Source: Schistosoma mansoni (taxonomy: Eukaryota; Platyhelminthes; Trematoda; Strigeidida; Schistosomatidae). From it: 64,000 nt of DNA. The notes beneath the pieces were generated by a model. The model was not told the DNA's origin and did no database searches. It saw nothing but the letters and a program-made list of their open reading frames with translations. The stretch spans positions 1,240,001-1,304,000 of the forward strand of contig NW_017386028.1 of NCBI RefSeq assembly GCF_000237925.1, read 5' to 3'. Positions within the stretch are counted from its first letter, which is position 1. Each line of letters opens with the position of its first letter. Of the stretch, positions 32,336 through 43,192 are shown piece after piece. The position numbers were made by a program, and so were the translations under genes.

Positions 32336-33140
32336 GTCGCTATGGAGCCTGTGATGGAACAGTTGGAAATTCATTCAACGAAAGTTCGCTACCTCGTCGA
32401 CACCGGTACAGAAGTTAGCGTTCTTCCAGCGAATTCCAACGACAGACTTCACGAGTCTGTTTTAAGCTTACAGGCGGCGAATGGAAAACCGATCGCCACA
32501 TATGGTAAAAGGTACATTGACCTTAACGTGGGTTTACGCAAACCCATTCACTGGATTTTCGTGGTTGCAGATGTTTCTATGCCAATCATTGGTACAGACC
32601 TGTTACAATACCATAATCTACTCATCGACACACGCTCACGAAGGTTAATAGACGGAAACGCATGGTCCCTAGAAAGGACAGTAATGATTGGCGTCCAAAT
32701 GGTGATTATCGGCGTCTGAATGCTAAAACCATTCCCGATCGTTACCCGTTGCCCCACATCCACGATTTGACAGCTACCTTGAAAGGTACAACTGTCTTTT
32801 CGAAAATCGACTTGGTTAAAGCTTATAACCAAATACCTATGGCAACTTCAACGTGAACCTAAGTATTATGTAGTCGATAAGAACGGCACGAACGATAGCA
32901 TCAGTATCGATCGGCTAAAAGCAGCGTACTTAGAAGGAAACCCTAGCTACGTCGATTTTCCTTCGGTACATTCGAATGACACGGCTCCCACACTCGTAGT
33001 ACCCCACACGACAGTCGACACACACCTTGATACTTCGTCAACGTCGGAAAATAAACATAAAACAACACGTTCTGGAAGAAGAGTAAGATTTTCAGAACAT
33101 TTAAACGACTATTGCACGTAGGACACAAACTTTACCTCGA
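32336..33140 (+). mobile_element. Ty3/Gypsy fossil (Boudicca/CsRn1-like), shortened pol
   Basis: Plus-strand remains of the same family as 47041-52003: aspartic protease ([13 protein letters not shown]) near 32400, start of reverse transcriptase near 32660-32850, and the extreme C-terminus of pol ending at about 33120. It is a shortened, broken copy. Its protease is very close to that of the 47-52 kb element, so it is younger than its neighbours. Confidence 0.85.
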
Positions 33141-33199
33141 ATTCCCTTTGCATCCTGTATCATAAAATTTTTTTATTCAGTATGCTAATGAATGATCTT

Positions 33200-34480
33200 G
33201 ATATCCAGTCGATGAAAATTCCTAATACTTTGCTCAGTCCTCATGATGAAATACAAGCTCAGGGTCGATCAAACTTACGTTGTAGACACAGGTAGTATAG
33301 AGTCCATTGTTTTATTCAAGAGCTTGAAATCTTTAGATCCTAATGTGGTCAGACCCACTGAAGTCTCAATATTTGGGACTAATGGACACAGACTGTCCAT
33401 ACAGGGATGCCGTGAATTGCTAATAAGAGATGATAATCCTTCATACATGCCTTGTGGATTTTTAGTTAGCGAAACAGCACTGTCAATACTGGGTTTAAAA
33501 TATTGGAAAAGACTCAAAGTAGAGTTGTCTTTACTAGTTTCCTAAGAAAATTATTATGCTTTACCTAAATATTTGATAGCTGCATGTGCTAAGTGCAGTG
33601 GAATTATGAAAATTCAGCCTATAAAACCTTTCTTAAAGGACGAATAATTCCTTATGGTCTTCGAGAAACACTACACAATACATTGAACGATTTGTGTGCG
33701 AAAAATATAATTGAACCCATTCAGTCCTCGTCATAGGGTACTTCTATTGTTACGACATGGGGGTTGAAGATATTCCAAATCGACTTCATGGTTCTAAAGT
33801 GTTTTCGAAAGTTGACTTAAAAGATTCTTTTTCTTCAAATCCCTTGAGAATAATTTTCATCTACTTTGAAAACAATTAACACCCCTCTTGTTCTGTTCAA
33901 ATACAACTTCCTTTCATTTGGTCTAAGTTGTTCTCTAGCCATATTTCAGGAAGTTATGAATAAGGTAGTCAGTGATCTTGAAGGTGTTGAAGTTTATCAA
34001 GATGATCTCATTGTTCATGATTCTAATAAGATAGTTCATGAACAGAGACTTATTGCTTTATTGAGTTGTTTAATTGTGAAGAATATTACGGCGAATCCCG
34101 ATAGGTGTTCATTTTGTTTATCTGGTTTTGAATGTCTTCGATACCTAGTTGACGGTAACGGTTTTAGACCAGGCATGAAATGACTAACTCCACTGACAAA
34201 TGCACCATCTCTAAAAAACCTTACAGAACTACTTTCACTTGTGGGTGCTCTTCAGTACTATTCCCGTTTTATTGTCTATTATTCTTGTCGTGCCAACTGT
34301 TTGACAAGAGTCATGCTTAGGAAGTCCGCCAAAGTTTCTTAAAAGTGATTCTGTTCTTCGAGCTTACTCACCTTCATAAAGTGTGCCAAGTGTGATATTG
34401 ACATGTTTCTTACGAAATCCATTTACATTCATATCTTATAAAATATCAACCCAGCTGAGTAATTTTCTACAGTGAAAATT
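33200..34480 (+). mobile_element. Ty3/Gypsy-type fossil, second family
   Basis: A different Gypsy-like lineage: a protease-like block with V-V-D-T-G near 33280, then reverse transcriptase blocks (F-L-S-F-G-L and Y-Q-D-D-L-I-V) at about 33900-34020 and an RNase H-side block near 34200-34320. Broken, with several breaks; old. LTRs were not identified. It could belong to a Saci- or Gulliver-like family, but this was not verified. Confidence 0.65.
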
Positions 34481-34544
34481 GTAACTTCTGTAACAATTTG
34501 ATCTCGCCTGTAAACCTGCATGCCTCATGTAACAAACTGTTATT

Positions 34545-34655
34545 TGAGAATATATTATTATCAATACGTTCGTTAGTGCTTACCTAGTCCTGCCTACTTA
34601 GATTGGACTATATTTGGAATTCCTTGTTTGTACTATAATTCAAATCATTGTAATT
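34545..34655 (+). repeat. Short direct repeat, copy 3
   Basis: Third copy of the 31225/32205 repeat (CGTTCGTTAGTGCTTACCTAG...TAATTCAAAT), at the junction between two Gypsy fossils. Confidence 0.55.
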
Positions 34656-34659
34656 ATCA

Positions 34660-36890
34660 AAGATAGTTCAAGGGCAGCCTAATTTTGCTACCCACCGAAG
34701 GCGGGGTCCACTGCTTCAGCAGTAATATTCTTGATGGGTACTGCTTCTGGCCATTATATGAAACGGTCTGCACAAGTTAAGACATTAGAGTACCCATTTG
34801 AATCTGGTAAGGATCCTACCAAATCCAGATGGACGTGGTCGAAGCGAGCGTTGGGAGTTGTGAATGAGCCCGAAGGACACTTGTTTTATCTAGTCACCTT
34901 AGATTTCTGGCAGCTTAGGCAGGAGCGTGCCCACTCCTCCACGTTTTTATTCATACCAGAACAGCAAAATCGCTCTGCTATGAGCCCGAACACCTGGATG
35001 AGGAAGCTCGTGCAACGTATTCAAGACATCACGTCGACAATGTTTCAGCACGACTAGACGATTTCTACTTGTAGACGTGTCACAAAGTAAAGTTTCCTTA
35101 CCTGCTCCCATCCATCTAATCCGTGTTTTCAGAGCTGTCGAGGATAACTCGTGATGAAGATCAGTGTCTTCTTTTTAAAGATGAGTGAGCTTAAGAAGGT
35201 AGATTCCTTGGAAACTGTTCAAGGAAGTTATACGAGACGAGTAGTGTGCCACTAAATTCCCCCCCCCCCAGGAATGTGTTGCATATATGAGTTAAACTGC
35301 GAAATGTAGTTTAATTGTAGAGTCTCTTGAGAAAGGTGCGTGTTTGGAGACAGGCTCATGGACGTGAGAGGTTTGTGGTCGGTAAGTGGAATGAATTCTC
35401 GGCTTTCTACAGAATATTCAAAGTGCCACTCAGCACGGTACATAGCTAGGAGTTCCCACAGAAGGTGCTACACCACGATTCAGTGTCTTGCAACTGTCTC
35501 GACAAGAAAACCAAAGGTAGCAAGCCGTTGTCTACACATTGATGTTCTGTTGTGCAAGCGACGTTGTTTCGGGATAAGTTCTTCAACTGTGTAAAGTGTT
35601 TTTCTTGCAATGTCGTCCGAATTGATGGAGTTCGCCTTTCCACAGAGCTGATCGGTTGGAGGTCTTATAATGGACGTGCATTTTGGTACGAACCGTCGTT
35701 AGAAACTTATTAGGCCGTTGAACGTACGTAGTTGCCTGACTTTGAACAGTTCTGGGTAATCCAGAATGGCCAAAACTTTGCTTTTCAAAGGCCGGATGCC
35801 CTGACCATTAATTATATATATATATAATAACTATTCACAAAAACCTTGTGAATACATAAGTGTTGTGAAGAAACCATTTCGGGTTTCGTCGAAAATGCAA
35901 TAACACAGAACATGAATAGACGACTGTGTATGTATCGCCAAATGAATAACGAAAAAAAAGAAAAAAACATGTGCAAGGGAGATATCCATGGGCTGTCTGA
36001 TGGCTGAATAATTCCCAAGTCTACAAAGCGATCGAATCCGTTTTTACCCGACCTCAGCTTTAAGAGAGCTAGTAAGCGCGCCTTCGAGAATACAGGTGGT
36101 CCTGTAGCCGTGATGTGTAACATTGTTGGCTACACACAGTGATTTTGGTGGCATTTGGTACAGATCGGAGTATTTATCGAGTACGTGTTGGTGTATTTGG
36201 TCGATTAATTGCCTGTGCAGTGACTATGAATAAACTATAACCAGAAAAAAAGCTACACAAACAGACAAATTAATATTTCCATCTACCAACCCCCGTTTAC
36301 CGTGTCGATAGGTAGATCATAATGTTGTAGCAGGTATATACCAATGATTGGCACAGAAACACCTGCGACAACGAAAATCCAGCGGACGGGTTTATGTAAA
36401 CCTACGTTAAAATACACAGATCGTTTACTCTATGTGGCAAAATTGGTTTCCCATTTGCTACTTGTAAGTTGAATACCTTTTCGCGCACCCAGTCGTTAGG
36501 ATCCGCAGGAAGAACTCTAAATTCTGCTCCAGTGTTGACAAGATAGTGAACGTTCGTCACCATATCAGTGATGTACAACAGACGGTCACATCCGACAACC
36601 ACTGTTGCCGTTAACTTGTGCCGGCTGGGCAGTAACCCGAATAGTTTTTCGTGTCGAAAGGTTTGAAACTTGGGAAACTGAAAGGTTTTCTGTAGTTTCT
36701 AGAAGACCTACCACAATTATTATGGTACCCGCACCAATCGGGATTATCTGCCCCTCATGATCTAGAGACAGACCTTTTTTGTCACAAAAGTCTTAGAGTA
36801 GTTTGGGAGAGTCTCTTGTTATGATGAATACTGAGAAAACGAGTTAGATTATAGCAGAGGTCTGTTACGACATTTTGCGTTGTTAAGGCC
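34660..36890 (-). mobile_element. Ty3/Gypsy fossil (Boudicca/CsRn1-like), gag end to integrase
   Basis: Minus-strand remains parallel to 47041-52003: integrase part (about 34660-35060), integrase/RNase H junction (35060-35720), reverse transcriptase remnants (35740-36120), protease (V-N-T-G-A-E-F-R-V-L-P-A) near 36500, and the gag cysteine region near 36700-36800. Broken, with many breaks; old. A LINE tail has inserted at 35806-35968. Confidence 0.8.
35806..35968 (-). mobile_element. CR1/Jockey-type LINE tail inserted in Gypsy fossil
   Basis: Matches the 3' end of the LINE at 37099-40143 (CACAAANACCTTNTG, GTGAAGAAACCATTTCGGG, GACTNTGTATGTAT) and has an (AT)n/(TAA)n tail at its element 3' end. 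About 210 bases present in the 37 kb copy (37186-37395) are missing here. Confidence 0.7.
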
Positions 36891-37098
36891 TTTTTGACAG
36901 GACTAACCTCGGGTCTGGGGGGGGTCTTCGTGAAAAGTCAGCATAAAATACATAAACAGGCAGGGGAATATACTGCATTCACTACCGCATCTGAATCCCC
37001 ATACTTGTGTCGTCTCCTTGAAAAGCGCGTACGAAAAGGCAGATCACTGTATTTGCTTCAGACTGTACGATGGGGTGACGTACTATGACCAAACTGTC
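36891..37098. other. Spacer between Gypsy fossil and LINE
   Basis: Unassigned sequence with a run of eight G. Possibly more of the Gypsy gag region. Confidence 0.35.
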
Positions 37099-40000
37099 AT
37101 ATTATTATTATTATTCACAAACACCTTATGGGTACATAAAAGCTGTGAAGAAACCATTTCGGGTTTCTTCAAAAATGCAATAATACACAATTTTCAATAA
37201 TGTTAACATTACATATGCCATGTTTGAGAAAGGAAGGAAAAGGAAAATAAAATATTAATAATAGAATAGTAATAGTAGTAATAATAAATCAGGTTCTGAG
37301 TAATTAGCAAGAATTTTGAATTGATTTTGAAGAAGGAAAGGAGGAAACTAAGGAAATAGAAATAAAGGAGTCGCGGAATACATAAATATCTTAACGCAGA
37401 ACAAGAATAAACAACTATGTATGTATAGCAAAACGAGTAATAAAAATAAAATAAAACAGAATAAATTAATAAGTAAATAACTCATTATTGCGGTAAGATA
37501 TGACGTTAGAATAAGTGTTTGTTTGTGCAGACATAGTTTTGGGTAATGCTATGAAAGTCTCAATTAAGTGCAAAAGATAATCAATATGTATGAGGCGAAT
37601 ATAAATAGTGAAGATAAAATGAATCTGATAAGTTGAATTCAACGTAACTCAAGTTATTGTCTCAATCCAAAGCTTCGTAATCTTAAGAATAATATTTATT
37701 TAGAAGGAAAAAAAGGGAGAGAGAAAAGAAATGAACACATAGTGAAAGGGTCCAACCATGATCATAATAGTGTAATGGGTGTAGACTTTTGAGATGAACG
37801 AATAATTTTAAAATAATAATAATAACAACAATAATAAACCCTTACGGATAAATACGTGTAGATTTATGTAACAGTATACAGAGTGAAACCGGGTATTAGT
37901 ATAAACATTAGTGCAATAATAATAATTTAGAATGATGCTATCATAGTCATAATTAATTGCGAAGAATAATTAAATATAAATTTCTATATGTTATATATAT
38001 GTTGAGAATATTTAAAAAAAAAATTATTTGTTTAAGTGTAACATAGGGTTTTTTGTTTTTAATTGTAGACTTTGGATGTTTAGGAGTAAAATATGTTTAG
38101 AAGGACAAGAAGAGATGAAAAGAATATCTAAAATGTCGAAAGACCAATAATGATATTAATAACAGTAATAATTATAAATACGAACATAAGCAGACTTCAT
38201 ATATTAGGATGAATAAAAGTGAAATAGAATAGACATGAAAAGTTTCAAAGGTTTCACTTTGCTTTTTAGTCAGTTAGATAGATGACGGACCTTTTTTGTA
38301 TAAATCATTGTTAAGCACGTTAATATTCAATAGGTGACACAATCCACTTTCGGAAAGAAAATCATCAAGAAGACTTCGGAACCGGATTATAGTTTCACTG
38401 CATCGGAGGTTCATTGGCAGTCTATTCCACATGGTTGAGTAGTGAATAACGAAAAAATTCTGGCGTAAATTTGTGTGGGTTTTCGGAATCGCTAGAATAT
38501 TTTCCATATTGCGTAGATTGTGGGACGGTATCATAGAGTATGAAGGGGTAGATAGCGAAGAGTAAGAAATACCGTTAAGAAGCCGGTAGAGAAAGATAAG
38601 GTTTAGTTTGATAAGCCTGATCCAGAGAGGTTCTAGTTTGAGTTGTTGACATCTTTGGTGATAGTCTTTGTTGTCAGAATACACCAAAACAGCTTTGGTG
38701 AACCTTCTTTGAACACCTTCAATTTTAATCAGGTCATCATGCCTGCAATTACTGTAAACTAAAATACCATATTCAAGAATTGGTAAGATACATTTTCTGT
38801 ATAATAATAATCTCGATTTGGTATTATTGAAATTAATCATTATGAATCCGATGAGCTTTCTAGCTTTGGATACTTGAGATGCAATGTGTTCAGAAAAGTT
38901 CAAACTGTCGCTATATCTTAAACCCAAGTCACGAACAGTGTTGAGAGGCTTCAGTGTATGTTTTTGTATAGCCAGATTTAAGTTAAGGCAACAGCCAATG
39001 TTAATAAATCCACTTTTGTCAACATTAAGTGGCAAATTCCACAAAATAGTCCATTCGTACAACTTGTTTATTTCTTCTTGGATTACCGTTGAAATATAGC
39101 TTTCTTTGGTGGGAGATGAGAATGAATAAACCACTTTTAGATCATCGGCAAAAAGAAAAGGTTTACCATGTTGAAAGAGGGAGCAAACGTCATTGGTAAA
39201 AAGGAGAAATAGTAATGGACCAATTACGCTTCCTTGTATAACCCCACTGGCTACATTCACAGGTTTGGAGTAGCAAGATCCAAAGCGGACAATTTGGCTA
39301 CGTTCTTCTAAAAATGGCTTGAGCCAAGATAAAAGGGGATTCTGTATTCCATATGAAGAGAGTTTTAGAAGAAGAAGTTTGTGTGAGACGCTGTCGAAGG
39401 CCTTACTAAAGTCGAAGTACAGAATTATCACAGACTGACCAACATCTCTGGGTAATTTGATCAAAAAATTCCAGGTGCGATGTGAAGCATGAGCGTTTGG
39501 TCATAAACCCGTGTTGGGATGGGCTGATCAGATTAGCCGAAAGCAAAAATGATAATAGCTGTTTGTGGATGATTTTTTCCATAGTTCTTGACAGCACGGA
39601 TGTCAAATTAATTGGTCTGTAGTTAACAATATCACTGCGTGATCCGGTTTTGAATCTGGGGGTGATAAGAGATGTTTTCCATACAGATGGATAGGCCCCA
39701 TATTCCATAGATAGGTTGAAAAGTTTTAAACAAAATAATGGGAATTCTCTAGTACCATATTTCACAAATGGTGGGGGAATCCCGTCAGGTCCACCGTCAT
39801 AGGACTTTTTCAAGGCAGTTATGGCCTGCTTGATGTTGGAGGGTACGAAATCAATTTTCGACAGGTGTCTGCACGTCAGCATTGGAAATGTATTGATACA
39901 GCTTTCAGTTCTAGTGTTATAGCACTGCGAGAAATGCTGACTGAATTGTTCGCAAATAATATCGGGGTCATCAATAATTTTTCCGTTAACTATGAAGAAT

Positions 40001-40143
40001 TTGGTCACGCCAAGAGAATTTGACTTCGCACGCGATTTAAAAAGCCGAAGTATTGATAATTCTGGGTTCTTATTACCTAGGGCTTTATTTTCTATATTCA
40101 TAAAATACTTGTGATCTGCTAAGTGAATAAATTTTATGCCCAA
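37099..40143 (-). mobile_element. CR1/Jockey-type LINE, 5'-truncated, nearly open RT
   Basis: Minus strand, from the RT upstream region (40143) to a (TAA)n tail (37099-37114). The first frame (40143-39406) carries G-G-P-D-G-I-P, N-Y-R-P-I-N-L-T-S and Q-H-G-F-M-T-K-R-S-C. One frame change near 39410-39465 separates it from a 396-codon frame (39464-38274) with Y-F-D-F-S-K-A-F-D-S-V, G-S-V-I-G-P-L-L-F and catalytic F-A-D-D. The C-terminus is complete and followed by a 1.1 kb AT-rich 3' UTR. The endonuclease is missing. It is the best-preserved CR1-type RT of its subfamily here. Confidence 0.85.
38274..39464 (-). pseudogene. LINE reverse transcriptase C-terminal frame
   Basis: 396 open codons of the LINE at 37099-40143: palm (S-K-A-F-D-S-V, G-V-I-Q-G-S-V-I-G-P, F-A-D-D-L-K-V-V), thumb (L-R-Y-S-D-S-L-N-F-S-E-H) and C-terminal tail (L-W-I-R-L-I-K-L-N-L). 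Not an independent gene: it lacks its upstream half and an endonuclease. Confidence 0.8.
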
Positions 40144-40199
40144 GACATTAACATCAAGTGCATCAGTAAAAATAATCTAAGTAACATCAGCTTTGATCT

Positions 40200-41020
40200 T
40201 TGTAATATATGCGACGCCATCAAAACACTTAGGCCGAATTCAAGTCCTGGCGCAGATGACATCCCATTGATTCTTAACTAAATAACAGAACCGGACATAA
40301 GAACACTGTAACTCAAAATGTATTGGAGACACGTTTCTTAAAATATAACCAACACTTAACAAGAACGCACTACCCAAACTCACATCAGTAACTGACCTAG
40401 GAGTACAGTCTTAACTTATCTGAACATATCTCCACTAAAGCATCTAAAATTGCTAGAATTTAATCTTTGTAACTGCCTTCAAAATGCATCTAAAATCATT
40501 TTTACAGCGTGTGTAAAACCTATCTTGAATACTGTTCGTTCTTATTTTCCAACTTACGCCTATCTGATATACGTAATGTGGAAGGAATACAACGAGATTT
40601 CACCCGCAAAATACTTAGAACCGACTCACTCACTGACTATCGTTCCCTATGTCATATCTTAGGACTAAAACCCCTTTGGAAAGGAAGTAGTGGGTTCAAT
40701 TTGACTCTCTACTTCAAAATCCTCAAAAGGCTTACTTATTCCACATTTATATAGTTATTCCCTAAGACTAACTTGAATGCGACCTTCGAGACAAAGAATC
40801 TTCACCGTTTAAACGTTGAGAAACATAGATTAAAAACTGGGGAAAACTTCCTCCTCATCAACCATGCATTGATATGGAACAGTCTTCCCTCAGAAATACT
40901 CATAGCAGATGAATTGCATACGATTGTAAGACCTCATTATCAAGCCATCGCTTGCACTGATCTAGCACGATGGAACACATCTGCGTCCCACTCTGACATC
41001 ATAGGCTCTTTAAATGTATA
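40200..41020 (+). mobile_element. CR1/Jockey-type LINE fragment, opposite orientation
   Basis: Starts with a domain 0/1 piece (P-N-S-S-P-G-A-D-D-I-P) near 40230, then jumps to the C-terminal part: Y-L-E-Y-C-S-F-L-F-S and I-Q-R-D-F-T-R-K-I-L near 40520-40620, and L-I-N-H-A-L-I-W-N-S-L-P near 40850-40890. The same C-terminal layout is seen in 38274-38900 on the other strand. The RT core is absent and the frames are broken. Confidence 0.7.
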
Positions 41021-41980
41021 GACCAAATTAAACTCTAAGTTCACTTTGCCTTACTTTCCTACTTTGCGGCTGTATTAGATACTTTTCCCTCAGTTTCTTA
41101 GTTGAAGTAGACAGGCAACTCACTGGACCTATCGATACTGCTCAACTAGACTCATTCTCTCAGGGACGCTCACAGCTACCCTAAAAAGTCAAGAGAACCT
41201 CACAATTGATCACCTACTACCAGTGGCCTCGCATCTATGGAGCCTGTAACCCATCACCCGGCTAGGGTTGCACAAAATAACATATGCACCAAGTTAATGT
41301 GAGTTCCTTCTTGTCTATTCTTCATCAGCTTCTTACTCTCCTGTACACTATGCTGACAGACTATTAATTTTATTTCATAACACATTGCTTTATTTATGAC
41401 AATTATATTCCTACACTTTTTCGCTCGCTCCGGTAAACATTTATCCTACATTATACACTTCTTTATGCTTATGATTCGTTTGGCGACCTATGCTTCATAC
41501 TTATTCATTTAAAGCATTGCATCGATGCCTTACCCACAGTCCATAATTTGCAACTACCTGATAACCTTGCAAAATGGTACTTTTGGAAATAGTGTTTTCC
41601 AACAGTATGTGAAACACAGAGAACCGTACGAGGTATCATATTTGTCCGAAAATGAGCCTAAATGAACCTAACATCACAAAATGAGGGGGGATGGAGTTAC
41701 TAATCAGCAAGAATTGGGGGTGAGGGCGTTGACTTCAATCCGTCCCTGTTTGTGGGGCAGAACATTTTGTTTGTATCAGGATTTTTATAGTCGAGAACAA
41801 GTTAATCAATCTTTGATATCGAGGTTGTTCTCCTGCGCTCACCATTCAGACTCATGTTTCCAGGTTTGTACTGGATTAGCTATCATACTAAGACGACCTA
41901 TAACAAGCTAACTCACACTTTTACACCAGCACTGTGTGGCTGGAATCAGATGAAAAAAAACAAAAAGCACAGATAAGGAA
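41021..41980. other. Non-coding stretch, nothing recognised
   Basis: May include the 3' UTR of the preceding LINE fragment. No exon or named repeat was seen. Confidence 0.4.
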
Positions 41981-42266
41981 ATTCATTTAGTATTGTCTGT
42001 TTGAATCTTCCCATCGATGTGTTAGGACTGCAACTGGTCAGTCTTTAATTGGCATATGTGCATACTGTGCGTATTGCCTCGATGTAGCCTTAATTCACAA
42101 GCAGTGGATTCCACTGCTAGCCACTATCCATCTCTGCTTACCATGCTTGTGAATTAAGGCCATATCGAGGCAATACTCACAGTATGCACATAAGCCAATT
42201 AGAGACTGACCAGTTGCAGTCCTAAACCATCAATGGGAAGATTCAAACAAATAATAATAAATGAAT
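41981..42266. repeat. Inverted pair of SM-alpha SINE bodies (123-base arms)
   Basis: The left arm 41981-42103 and right arm 42144-42266 are reverse complements with about ten mismatches, around a 40-base spacer. Landmarks are GACTGACCAGTTGCAGTCCT, TATCGAGGCAATAC and TGCTTGTGAATTAAGGC. The spacer contains GTGGATTCCACTGCTAG, the sequence that follows the hammerhead cleavage site in SM-alpha. Transcripts would fold into a long hairpin. Confidence 0.85.
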
Positions 42267-42299
42267 TCAAACTTCACCCCATTGCACAAGCGGGTGGCT

Positions 42300-42480
42300 A
42301 TCAGGACTCAGTGGCCGAGTGGATAACGCGATGGCGTTTGAAGCGGTAGGTACTGGGTTCGAGTCCCAGAAAGAACATCAACTCTGTGATGCAGGTACAT
42401 CTAGCTGACGAGTCCCAAATAGGACGAAACGCGTGTCCTGGATTCCACTGCTAGACACTATCCACCTTAACAGATAATGA
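42300..42480 (+). mobile_element. SM-alpha: SM-alpha SINE with tRNA-like head and hammerhead
   Basis: The head resembles a Ser/Leu-type tRNA with A box TGGCCGAGTGG (42312-42322) and B box GGTTCGAGTCC (42356-42366), an internal RNA polymerase III promoter. It is followed by a hammerhead ribozyme (42392-42452) and a short body ending near ACTATCCACCTTAAC. This is the known build of schistosome SM-alpha SINEs. The copy is shorter than full length, because the body seen at 42144-42266 is lacking. Confidence 0.88.
42392..42452 (+). ncRNA. Hammerhead ribozyme, apparently intact
   Basis: Core CTGACGAG (42405-42412), stem II GTCC/GGAC closing a CAAATA loop, GAAAC (42426-42430), stem III side GCG, and cleavage triplet GTC ending at 42437. 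Stem I pairs ATCTAG with CTGGAT (one wobble) and, beyond an internal bulge containing GTACAT, GCAG with CTGC. That bulge and the stem II loop are the tertiary-contact elements known from the Schistosoma hammerhead. All core bases needed for self-cleavage are present. Confidence 0.88.
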
Positions 42481-42664
42481 AAAATATAGTTATAAGTTTT
42501 CACAACACAGCCTTCCTAATTCTGACTTTGATTTCCCTTCCGTCATTCAAGCCTAATCCACCTTGTTAAATATCACGACTCATTGTTCTTTATTATTGCA
42601 CTCTCTAATCTGAAGGCTCCAATCACGCTTCACTCTAGCAACAACAGCTAGTATGAATTTAACC

Positions 42665-43192
42665 AGCCCCCAAATGCCCTGGTACGGCCGAGAGTGGGGA
42701 GAGTCTGCTATCCCTCTCGAAATGCTCTCACATGGCCAGCGAATATATAGCCTCTGTCAGGGAAATCCTACTCACTGCTTCTCGTGGCCGGGGTGTCGTT
42801 TACGAAATTGAGAGGACGAAAAGCGAATGTCCGGTGCTATAACCGGGTTGGTGGACAAGGCGAGTCCACCTAGGAGAGTTGGAAAACCCTGATTCCAAAC
42901 CAATGGTGCACATGGGCTCCAGAATCCTGAAGGAACAAATGGCGTACGAATCAATCATTGATCACCGGCTACCATGGGATTGCATCTCCTCACGATGCTC
43001 CACTGCCTTGTGGGTTAGACCTTTAGGTCAAAGGCTCCGGGTGTGGCCCCCTAAGAGAACCACCTGTTTCAGTCTGGGCACCTGGGCAGTATCACAGCCC
43101 TCACACAAATCAAATGAGATTTGTGAGGCGCATATATATCTGGTGCTTCGTTGTACCAATATTTATGTGTTTAAATAAATAAATAAATAAAT
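42665..43192 (+). mobile_element. AAAT-tailed retroposon (about 520 bp), copy 1
   Basis: Begins GCCCCCAAATGCCCTGG and ends in (AAAT)n at about 43172-43192. A second complete copy is inverted at 62734-63251 and a third enters at the window's right edge (63935). No endonuclease, transposase or recognisable pol III boxes were seen, so it is non-autonomous and probably moved by a LINE. A frame of 99 codons starting M-E-N-P-D-S-K-P-M-V-H-M (42879-43178) is also open in copy 2. Family name not recognised. Confidence 0.8.
42879..43178 (+). CDS. Small open frame of unknown meaning in the AAAT-tailed retroposon
   Basis: 99 codons, beginning M-E-N-P-D-S-K-P-M-V-H-M-G-S-R-I-L, with W-D-C-I-S-S-R-C-S-T in the middle and T-T-C-F-S-L-G-T-W-A-V-S-Q-P-S-H-K-S near the end. 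The copy at 62734-63036 (minus) keeps the same frame with about 15 to 20 substitutions and no stop until the divergent last residues. No domain is recognised. It could be chance in GC-richer sequence; the strand opposite is also open in part of both copies. Confidence 0.35.
   Translation: MENPDSKPMVHMGSRILKEQMAYESIIDHRLPWDCISSRCSTALWVRPLGQRLRVWPPKRTTCFSLGTWAVSQPSHKSNEICEAHIYLVLRCTNIYVFK

Noticed and set aside
36894-37088. Short plus-strand frame as a host exon
   Set aside because: No recognisable domain; lies between a Gypsy fossil and a LINE tail.
42306-42372. tRNA-Ser/Leu gene
   Set aside because: A and B boxes are good, but the cloverleaf cannot be completed and the sequence runs straight into a hammerhead ribozyme, so it is the tRNA-derived head of a SINE.
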